Of a stretch of 26,588 nt of DNA, positions 9,993 to 17,800 are shown piece after piece. This DNA is from Ramlibacter sp. (GTDB taxonomy: Bacteria > Pseudomonadota > Gammaproteobacteria > Burkholderiales > Burkholderiaceae): NCBI GenBank assembly GCA_014376915.1, contig JACMQP010000287.1, positions 1-26,588 on the forward strand, read 5' to 3'. How positions within the stretch are numbered: position 1 is the first letter of the stretch; each line of letters starts with the position of its first letter. Made by a program: the position numbers and the translations under genes. The notes under the pieces are model-generated. The model saw nothing but the letters and a program-made list of their open reading frames with translations. It did not search any database and had not been told where the DNA came from.

Positions 9993-10046
9993 GGTGAATA
10001 AGTCACAAGTTCGCGCGTGCATATTCACCACCTGTTGCACGTGGTG
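9993..10046. promoter_or_regulatory. Nested inverted repeats upstream of the luxR-type gene
   Basis: GGTGAATA (9993-10000) pairs with TATTCACC (10022-10029). CACCAC (10026-10031), which overlaps the second arm, pairs with GTGGTG (10041-10046). GTGCA (10017-10021) also pairs with TGCAC (10036-10040). The first two stems exclude each other. They may be operator half-sites for dimeric regulators or alternative leader hairpins, and lie 65-118 bp before the LuxR-type start. Confidence 0.35.
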
Positions 10047-10110
10047 ATGCCTACGCTTGATTCACCAGGCCGGACCCTGTTTCAGCCTGGCGCTTCAACG
10101 GAGGAATGCC

Positions 10111-10866
10111 ATGTTTGACCTGTCTGTCCAGACCACCCAGCCCACCTCGCCGTCGTTTGCCGACGCAATGATCGGGCGGCCGTCCAACAGCGCCCGGCCC
10201 TATCACGGGCCCGAGCGCCGCACGGCCATGGCCGGCGCGCGGCACTGGCTCGCGGCCACGCTCGACGAGCTTGACTACGGTGTGTTGCTGCTGCACGGCG
10301 ACGCGCAAGTGCTGCATGTCAACCACGCGGCGAACATCGAGCTCGATGCACGACACCCTCTGCAACTGTTCGGTAACCAGTTGCGCGTGCGGCGTGCCCA
10401 AGACGTGGCGCCCCTCCACGACGCACTGTGCAGCGCCGCGCTGCGAGGCCTGCGCAAACTGCTGACGCTGGGCGACGAAGCCCACCGGGTCAGTGTGTCG
10501 GTGGTGCCGCTGCCTTCACAAGGCACTGACGACGCGCCCGTGGTGCTCGTGGTTCTGGGCAAGCGCCAGGTCTGCGAGGTGCTGTCGGTGCAGGGCTTCG
10601 CACGCAGCCACGGCCTGTCTGCGGCGGAAACCCGCGTGCTGGCCCTGCTGTGCCACGGCACACCACCGACCAAGATTGCGGCGCAGTTCGGCGTGGCGAT
10701 CTCGACCGTGCGCTCGCAGATCGGCAACATCCGCATCAAGACCGGCGCCGAAAGCATCCGCGCATTGGTGCGCCAGGTGGCCGTGCTGCCGCCATTGATG
10801 GGCGTGCTGCGCGGCGAGCCCCGCGTGGCCGCCGCCTGGAATGACGCGGGCTTGATCGGCGCCTAG
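10111..10866 (+). CDS. LuxR-family transcriptional regulator with PAS-like sensor region
   Basis: A 251-residue DNA-binding regulator. The C-terminal LuxR/GerE helix-turn-helix spans about 168-216 (LSAAETRVLALLCHG, then KIAAQFGVAISTVRSQIGNI). The central part (about 45-150, LDELDYGVLLLHGDAQVLHVNHAA) reads like a PAS fold, so it may sense a small ligand or redox state. It is not an acyl-homoserine lactone receptor and lacks a receiver domain. ATG 10111 follows a strong GGAGG at 7 nt. It is 113 bp upstream of the Crp/Fnr-type gene on the same strand. Target genes and ligand are unknown, and autoregulation through the upstream inverted repeats is possible. Confidence 0.9.
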   Translation: MFDLSVQTTQPTSPSFADAMIGRPSNSARPYHGPERRTAMAGARHWLAATLDELDYGVLLLHGDAQVLHVNHAANIELDARHPLQLFGNQLRVRRAQDVAPLHDALCSAALRGLRKLLTLGDEAHRVSVSVVPLPSQGTDDAPVVLVVLGKRQVCEVLSVQGFARSHGLSAAETRVLALLCHGTPPTKIAAQFGVAISTVRSQIGNIRIKTGAESIRALVRQVAVLPPLMGVLRGEPRVAAAWNDAGLIGA

Positions 10867-10872
10867 CCGGGC

Positions 10873-10916
10873 GTGCGATCGACGTGCAATCGGCGCGCTT
10901 TCGGCGTGCACGATGC
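10873..10916 (+). repeat. Four 11-bp phased direct repeats upstream of the crp/fnr-type gene
   Basis: Units begin at 10873, 10884, 10895 and 10906, each exactly 11 bp apart: GTGCGATCGAC, GTGCAATCGGC, GCGCTTTCGGC and GTGCACGATGC. The first two agree at 9 of 11 positions; the last is the weakest. The period equals about one helical turn, so all copies would face the same side of the DNA. Confidence 0.5.
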
Positions 10917-10928
10917 GAGCGGGCTCGC
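10915..10928. promoter_or_regulatory. Interrupted palindrome GCGAGC-GG-GCTCGC
   Basis: Two 6-bp arms (10915-10920 and 10923-10928) around a GG spacer lie 52 bp before the Crp/Fnr-type start, directly after the phased repeats. This fits an operator for a dimeric regulator, but its partner is unknown. Confidence 0.3.
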
Positions 10929-10979
10929 TAGCATGCCGCCATCGGACCCGCGCCCCTTCTCGGCCGGGCCTCGCCACCC

Positions 10980-11651
10980 ATGCCGACCGCACGAAAGAAT
11001 GTTGCCGCCCTGCCGCCCGCGATCGACCCCTGCGACGTGCTGCCCGACGCCCTGCGCCAGCTCGCAGTGCGGGGCGACCTGCGACGCTACCGAAAGGGCG
11101 TGACGCTGATCCATGAAGGCGAGCAAGGTGATGTCCTGTACATCCTGCTGGCCGGCCGCGTGCGCGTGTTCGGCAGTGGCGACAACGGCCGCGAGATCAC
11201 CTATGGCACCTACGGCGCGGGCGAATACCTGGGCGAAATCAGCCTCGACGGCGGCCCGCGCTCGGCCAGCGTGACGACGCTGGAGCAAACCGACTGCGCA
11301 CTGGTGACCCGGCAGACCCTGCTGCTGCATATCGCCGAGCACCCCGAGTTCGCCTTCGACCTGCTGGCCAAGGTGATCCGCCGTGCACGTGCCGCCACCC
11401 TGAGCACCAAGCAGTTGGCGCTCAACGATGTGTACGGGCGGCTGGTGCTGCTGCTCAATTCATTGGCCATGCCCCCGGTGGGCGGCATCCGGTTGATCGC
11501 CGAGCGCCTCACGCACCAGGAAGTGGCGAACCGGCTCGGGTGCTCGCGGGAGATGGTGAGCCGGTTGATGAAGGACCTGGAGGGGGGCGCCTATGTTCGC
11601 CCCCAAGACGGAGGCCTGCTGCTCTTGCAACGCCTTCCCGTCAGGTGGTAG
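10980..11651 (+). CDS. Crp/Fnr-family transcriptional regulator
   Basis: A 223-residue regulator with an N-terminal cyclic-nucleotide-binding beta-barrel (about 20-115) and a C-terminal winged helix (about 170-220, recognition part LTHQEVANRLGCSREMVSRLMKDLE at 177-201). The phosphate-binding cassette is recognisable (LGEISLDGGPRSASV, 84-98, with E86, R94 and S95), so binding of cAMP or a related nucleotide is plausible. There are no clustered N-terminal cysteines, so it is not an FNR-type iron-sulfur sensor. ATG 10980 gives a normal-length protein. The next gene on the same strand, 159 bp on, encodes a class III cyclase, which suggests a possible nucleotide source. Upstream DNA has phased repeats and a palindrome that may be its binding sites. 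Confidence 0.93.
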   Translation: MPTARKNVAALPPAIDPCDVLPDALRQLAVRGDLRRYRKGVTLIHEGEQGDVLYILLAGRVRVFGSGDNGREITYGTYGAGEYLGEISLDGGPRSASVTTLEQTDCALVTRQTLLLHIAEHPEFAFDLLAKVIRRARAATLSTKQLALNDVYGRLVLLLNSLAMPPVGGIRLIAERLTHQEVANRLGCSREMVSRLMKDLEGGAYVRPQDGGLLLLQRLPVRW

Positions 11652-11682
11652 GCGCAGCGTCGGGCGCATGAGGCCATCAGCG

Positions 11683-11692
11683 GACGGCCGTC
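11683..11692. repeat. Palindrome GACGGCCGTC in spacer before cyclase gene
   Basis: A 10-bp perfect palindrome, extended to 16 bp (11680-11695) with one G-T pair, lies about 120 bp before the cyclase start. A regulatory role is possible but nothing else supports it. Confidence 0.25.
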
Positions 11693-11810
11693 TGCGCAGG
11701 TCCGGAAACCTCAAGCAACGGCGCAGAAAACGCTCTGGCCGGTAGCAGCGCAGCGGCGATTTGTCTCAGAATGCGTGCCATTCGTCGGCAGCGAGTCGAC
11801 CAAGGCGAAC

Positions 11811-14800
11811 ATGTCAGCCTCAACACAGCCAGCAGCCCCTGACGACGCGAACGCGTCGAGGAGCCGCGTCGTCGAACCCGATGACATCGGCCAACGCCGA
11901 TATTTGACCGTGTTGTTCGCGGACCTGACAGACTCGACGCGCCTCGGCGACGTGATGGAGGCCGAACACTACGCGGCGATGCTTCACGCGCTGCGGCGAC
12001 TGTGCCGCGAAATCATCCCGAAGCACGGCGGCTGCATTGCCAGGCTTCAAGGAGACGGCGCCCTGGCGATCTTTGGCTACCCGCAATCGATGGAAGATGA
12101 CGGCCGCCGCGCCGCCGAGGCGGCACTTGAATTGCACGACGCGGTGACCCGGATTGCGGTCGAAGGGGACCGGTTGGTGGTCGGCCGCCTGTCGATGCAT
12201 TCCGGCATTCATGCGGGCCTGGTGTATGTCGCCGACGGCGACGTGGAGCGCGGTCGATTCGAGGTTCTGGGCAATGTGCCCAACGTGGCCGCGCGCTTGT
12301 CCGACCTGGCCGGTGCCGACGAGATCTATGTCAGCGAAGAGACCCTCGGGCCTGAATCCCGCTTCTTCGCCACCAGCGCGCGTCGGGTCGTCAACGTCAA
12401 GGGCTACGCCCCGCCGCTGGCCGTCTTCAGGATCCTGGGGCGGGCCCCGGTGCAGCGGCGATTCGATGCGAGCTTCTTGCGCGGCTCCGCGCCATTCGCC
12501 GGCCGTGAAATCGAGCGCCGCACACTTCGCAATGCCCTGCAGCAGGTGCTGTCCGGCACGCCAGGTTGCATTGCCATTTCAGGCGGGCCAGGGGTGGGAA
12601 AGACACGCTTGCTGGAGGAACTGGTGCATGACGCCCTCGAAGCGAACTGCATGACGCTGCGCGGTTACTGCGAAGGGTATCTCGGCGCCGAGCCATTGCA
12701 GCCGTTCTTGCAGATGCTGCGCACGCTGCGAGCGGCCCGCGTGGACGCCCGGACGGACCCCGAGGAACCGGCAGTCAGCCTTCTTCGCGCGGCTTTTGGC
12801 CAGTCCATCGACGCCATCCGTTCCGTCTTCGATTCATTGGCGGCGGGCCGGCCCTTGCTGCTGGTGCTCGATGACTGGCAATGGGCCGACAGCGTGAGCC
12901 AGCAAGTCCTCGATGCCATCCTGTCGCTGAAGCGCCCGATCCTGGTGCTGCTCGCCACCCGCCACATCGGCGCCGACGGGGCCGAACCGGCGCACGCAAG
13001 AACCATGGCTCTGGCGCCACTCGATTCGGGTGACGCGGCCCGGACCATGGCGTACCTGCTCCCGGAAGCCGACCCCTTCGTGATCGCGAAGATTCACCGT
13101 TACGCCGGCGGCAACCCGCTCTTCATCGAAGAGTTGTGCCATGCGGCCCGCGCCGAAGGCGGCTCGCGTCCGATCGAAGACATTCAAGGGGGCAGTGCCT
13201 GGCTGAACGCGCTGGTCGAATCGCGCGTGAGCCGTCTGCCGCCGTTGCTGTCTGAAATTGTTCGCGCCGCCGCCGTCATTGGCACCGTCTTTCCGGCCAG
13301 CCTGCTGGAGCGCATCACCGGCCATGGCGAACACGATCCGCTGCTGCGCGAGCTGGCCAGGCAAGACTGGATCTTCCCGGCCGAATCACAGGGCATGTTG
13401 CGGTTCAAGCATGGCATCACCCGCGACGTCATCTACGCAGGCCTTGGTCTGCATCATCGCCAGGTCATGCACCGCCGCATTGCGGCTGCGTTGAATGAAG
13501 CCGGCCAACTCGCCGGCGGTGAGGACGTGCTTGAACGGCTGGCTTACCACTGCGCGGCGGGTGAAATGCCGGTCGAGGCGGCGCGCCATGCGGAGCTTGC
13601 AGGCGACAAGGCGATGGCCGCCTTCGCGCTCGACCGCGCCCGCGCCCAGTTCTCGGCCGCACTGAAGGCCTTGGATGGCCTGCCTTTGAGCGCGCGCGAA
13701 GACCAATTGCAATGGTGCACCGTGGCGCAGAAGTTGGGCATGGCCTGCGTGTTCGACCCGCTGGCACTGGCCGACGGCGTTGCCATCTTCGAACGCGGCG
13801 TTGATTTGGCACGCCAATCCGGCAGCGCCGAGGTCCTCGCGCGGGCGCACTACTGGCTGGGGTACATCTGCTATGCCAAAGGCCGGGCGCGCGAGGCCAC
13901 CGACCATTGCAAGACGGCGCTCCGCCTGGCCGAACAGCTCGGCGACGGGCGCCTCGCGGCCCAGGTTCGCGCCACATTGGGCCAAACGCTGGCAAGCGCC
14001 GGCGACTACGACGCTGCGCTGCTCTTGCTCGACACCGCCATCGACAGCAAGCGGGCCCGCGCCAAGCCCGGTGGCAGCGTCGCCGTCGGGTCCGCCTACG
14101 CGCTGGCGTGCAAGGGCAGCGTGCTCGGCGACCGTGGCCTCTTCGACGACGCCGATGCGTGCTTTGCGCAGGCCCTCGAGTTGCTGGGTGACACGGTTCA
14201 CCAGGTGGCGAGTTCGGTGCGCAACTGGGTCAGCGCCGTCTACCAGTGGCAGGGGCGCTGGGAAGAGGCCGAAGCGATGGCGGCGGGATCGGTGCGGATC
14301 GCCGAGCACGTGAAAAGCCGGCAACTGCTGGCCATGAGCCGCGCCCTGTGGGGCTATGCCAACTGGGTTGTCTCGCAACGGCCCGAGGCCTTGCTGATCG
14401 TGCACGACGCCACCGCCTGGATCGAGGCTCGCAAAGGCGCGCTCGTCACATCGCTCAACTACGGTTGGCTGGTCGATGGGGCCGTGTCGTTGGGGCGCGT
14501 CGATGAAGCACGGCGGCACGCCGCGCGCCTTTTCGTCCGGGCCCGCCAGCACGACCGCATCGGCGAGGCCATGGGCTGCAGGGCGCTGGCCCGCGCGGCG
14601 GCGGCCGCGAACGACGATGTGGGTGTTGAACACTACCTTGGGCTGGCCCAGCGTTCGGCGCAGTTGCGCCACTCGCCGCACGAACAGGCCAAGACGCAAC
14701 TTTGTCGAGCCGGCATAGAGATCGAGCGCGGGCACCCGCGCGAAGCTCGCGCGCCGCTCGACGCCGCGTGCGAAGCCTTTGCACAAATGCGGATGTCATG

Positions 14801-14840
14801 GCACCTGCAACAAGCGCAAGCGCTGCGCTTGCGCCTGTAG
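11811..14840 (+). CDS. Class III nucleotide cyclase - AAA/NACHT-like ATPase - TPR protein
   Basis: A 1009-residue multidomain signalling protein. Residues about 30-210 form a class III adenylate/guanylate cyclase domain, with metal-binding D38 (FADLTDST) and D82 (QGDGALAIFGYP) and transition-state N158 and R162 (NVPNVAARL). The usual adenine-selecting Lys and Asp positions hold R78 and E151. An ATPase domain follows, with Walker A GGPGVGKT (258-265) and Walker B PLLLVLDDWQWAD (348-360). The rest, about 550-1009, is helical and TPR-like. The architecture matches the bacterial AAA-ATPase/cyclase regulator family. ATG 11811 is preferred over GTG 11775. The last 45 bases overlap the end of the opposite-strand peroxidase-fusion gene. 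The protein is probably cytosolic, as no membrane segment is seen. Confidence 0.9.
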   Translation: MSASTQPAAPDDANASRSRVVEPDDIGQRRYLTVLFADLTDSTRLGDVMEAEHYAAMLHALRRLCREIIPKHGGCIARLQGDGALAIFGYPQSMEDDGRRAAEAALELHDAVTRIAVEGDRLVVGRLSMHSGIHAGLVYVADGDVERGRFEVLGNVPNVAARLSDLAGADEIYVSEETLGPESRFFATSARRVVNVKGYAPPLAVFRILGRAPVQRRFDASFLRGSAPFAGREIERRTLRNALQQVLSGTPGCIAISGGPGVGKTRLLEELVHDALEANCMTLRGYCEGYLGAEPLQPFLQMLRTLRAARVDARTDPEEPAVSLLRAAFGQSIDAIRSVFDSLAAGRPLLLVLDDWQWADSVSQQVLDAILSLKRPILVLLATRHIGADGAEPAHARTMALAPLDSGDAARTMAYLLPEADPFVIAKIHRYAGGNPLFIEELCHAARAEGGSRPIEDIQGGSAWLNALVESRVSRLPPLLSEIVRAAAVIGTVFPASLLERITGHGEHDPLLRELARQDWIFPAESQGMLRFKHGITRDVIYAGLGLHHRQVMHRRIAAALNEAGQLAGGEDVLERLAYHCAAGEMPVEAARHAELAGDKAMAAFALDRARAQFSAALKALDGLPLSAREDQLQWCTVAQKLGMACVFDPLALADGVAIFERGVDLARQSGSAEVLARAHYWLGYICYAKGRAREATDHCKTALRLAEQLGDGRLAAQVRATLGQTLASAGDYDAALLLLDTAIDSKRARAKPGGSVAVGSAYALACKGSVLGDRGLFDDADACFAQALELLGDTVHQVASSVRNWVSAVYQWQGRWEEAEAMAAGSVRIAEHVKSRQLLAMSRALWGYANWVVSQRPEALLIVHDATAWIEARKGALVTSLNYGWLVDGAVSLGRVDEARRHAARLFVRARQHDRIGEAMGCRALARAAAAANDDVGVEHYLGLAQRSAQLRHSPHEQAKTQLCRAGIEIERGHPREARAPLDAACEAFAQMRMSWHLQQAQALRLRL

Positions 14841-17800
14841 CACCGGCAGGTTTGCAAGCAGCGCGCCGGCGAACTTCGCGGTGAGCTTCGCGAAGCCGGC
14901 GCGGCTGGCATGCAACTCGTTGTCCCAGTCCCTGGCGTAGCTGGCCGCGGCGTTGGACAGCGTGCCGGTCAGGTTGACATGGAAGACATGCGTCTTGAAT
15001 CGGGGCAACGCCGCCACCCGGGCCTGCATGTCGTTCAGGCGCGAGATCAGCGTGCACATCGGGGCAATGCCGTCGAGCGGGTAGTTCGGGTTCGGCGGGT
15101 AGTCGTAGCCGGCTTCCTTGAAGGCCGGGTACAACCAGGCCAGCAGCGGCGCGGTGACGCCAGCAATGAACCGGCCGTCCGGAACGGGGAAGTCATAGCC
15201 GTGCAGAAACACTGGAATCGGAACGCCCGACGCGAAGATACATTCGGCCGTGATGCGGTCCAGCACGTGTTCGAGCCAGCACTGCATCAAGCCATCCACG
15301 GTCGAGGCGACCGCCGTTTCGTCGAGCACCGGCTGGCCGGCGCCCTGTCGATTCAGCAAACCGGTCAGCCGTTCTTCGACCACATCGTTCCCCGCCACCG
15401 ACAGCAGAATGGCGGCCGGCGGATTGCCGCGAACGACCATGTCCTTCACCTTGGCGCAGAGCCGATCGATCCGGAACGAACTCGCGCTGGCTTGGCTGCA
15501 GGCCAGCGGGGTCAAGTCTCGGCCCGCGTCGCTGTAGAAGTCGAAGAGCCGACTGCCCTTGATGGCCAGGTTGACGAGTTTGAAGCCGTGCTCGGTGGCC
15601 AGACCCTCGGCGAGGTTCTGCGGCCTCCCCAAGGGACCGTAGGTCTTGTAGCAGAGCCAGGAGTCACCATCGGCCACCAGGGTGTGCCCGGCGCCGAGAC
15701 CCGATGAGCCCTTCGGCGTGGCCCGCGGCCGGGCCTTCGAAACCCCGCGCAGCCGGGCCGCAACCAGATCGCCCTCCAGCGTCAGCGCAAGCGGCGCCAC
15801 GCTGGGCCGCACTGACTCCTTGACCTCCAGCAAGGCCGTCACCGTACCGAGCAAGGTGCCCATGGCGGCCTCGTAGGCGGGACAGGCGTGGCTGTGGCCG
15901 GCGGACTTTTTTCGCTCGCCGCCGAAGACCGGGTAGACATCCGGGTCGCCGGCTTCCAGGCATTGGTGGGTGGCCGAGACGATGGACACCACGACCTTGT
16001 CGCCCGGCCGCACCCGCTCGTCGCCGAGTTTGTGGTGGCGCGTGGCGGTACGCCACACCAGCTCTGGCGAGGGCCGCAATTGCATCGCCTTGCGGAGCGC
16101 AGGCTCCAGCAGCTCCTCGGCCATGGCCAACGTGTCAGCGCTGCGGCCAGCCCATGCCGCGCGGAGCGTCCAGAAGCTGCCCTCGCGCAGCCATTCGTCG
16201 ATCGACAGGCGCAGGTTGCCGTCCACCGTCGGCAAGAAGCCCATCAGCACACCGACCATGGTCCGTGCCGCAAGGTCGTCCTGGGTCGGCACGGGCACTG
16301 CGGGGCGTGGAAAGGCGGCAAGGATTGCCTTTGCCAGGGGCGCGCGGGCGTTCAGCACCGGCGTGACGCCGGGGTCGTCCCGATGACGTTTCACCAACTC
16401 GACAAAGGCCTTCTGGAGCGCCTGGCCGTACTGGATGCCGTACGCCTCAGCCGCCTGCCCGGGCCGGGGCTGGAAAATGTAGCGCGACGGTGCAGTGAAA
16501 TGGCCCGGGTAGAACGGTGGCTGCCCCGGCGCCCAGTCCCAGCGCGCGCCGCCGGTCTGGATTTCGCACTTCTCGACCGGCAGGCCGAACCACTCGTGGC
16601 ACAGCGCCGCCAGCGTTTGATCGACCACCTCCTTCACGTCGAGGTTGAGTTCCCAGTGGATCTCGCCGAAATCACGGCTGAGTTCCTGCTCGAACCCGAT
16701 CATGTTCGTGATCGCCTTCGTGGCCGCCTGGCGGGCGCTTGTGAACGCGTCGGTCTTCGTCAACGCGCCGATGGCGGCGTTGATCGCGGTGGCCGGGTCG
16801 TGCCGGGGACAGCCGCCGCGCTGGCCGTCGAGCCCGAGGTAGATTTCCCCGATCGACTGCGTCATGCGCTCGCGGTAGCCGCTCACGGAGTAAAGCCCCT
16901 CGTCGTTCGACAAGACCTGTGCGCCGAGGCGGCGGTCAGCGACGAGCAGGCCGTACGGGGTGCGCAGCACGCCGCCGCAGCGGTAGCGAATGGCGGCCCA
17001 CACCCCGGCACTGTCGAAGGTGCGCTGCGCCTCGGGGTCTTCGAGCACTGCCTTCCAGCCGTCGGCCGCGAGTTCGGCGCCACGCTCGTGTTCGAGCGTG
17101 GTCAGCTCCATGATTCGTTTCCAGCCATCGACCGCCGACCACACCGGTGTGGGCACGGTGCCGGCCAGTTCCCTGCCGGTCTGGGCCATCTTGTGCAGCA
17201 CGCTAATCGACGGCGTGAACAGGTAGGCGCCCCATTCCAGCCGCACGAACGGCCGGGCGTCGCCGAGCAGGTCTGGCGAGCCGTCGAGCGCGATCCGGTG
17301 CACCTTGCCGGCGTGTTCAAAGCGAAAAGACCGCTGCTGCTCGTTTGGCGCCACGCCCAGAAACGGATCGCTCTGGCCGGAATACCCGCCGGCGCTGTTG
17401 CCGCCGCTGACCCAGCGTTGCACGACTTCAAACTGCTCGGCGATGCTGGCGTTGTAGGCCATGAACACCATGCCGCGTGGCTGCGCGCCGGAGCCGGCCT
17501 CCGCAGCGTTGTAGGTGGGCCCGTACGACATGCCTCTGCGCATCAGGCGCGGGGTGCGCCCGCCCGGCGGCGGCAGCAACTCCGGGTCGTCTTTGTGGCG
17601 CGGGTTCGCGCGGCGGATGTGGGCGTGAAATGGGCACACGCTGCCGGGCGGATCTTCGTCAACGTAGTCGAAATCGTTGCCCCGCCCCGGCGCCGCCGCC
17701 AATGCGTCGCCGGCCTGCCAGCGGCCCATCATCTTTGCCAGAATCAGGGGGGCGTCGAGCCGGGTCTCCTTGCTCGCGATGGCCACGGCATGGTTCAAGG

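Noticed and set aside
13386..14786. Minus-strand open frame of 466 codons opposite the TPR region of the cyclase
   Set aside because: No motif, composition typical of antisense frames; the plus-strand protein is coherent throughout.
15692..15816. Possibility that the SGNH hydrolase is a separate gene joined by a missed stop
   Set aside because: The linker between the P450-like and SGNH domains is continuous, has no stop, and shows no start codon with a ribosome-binding site.
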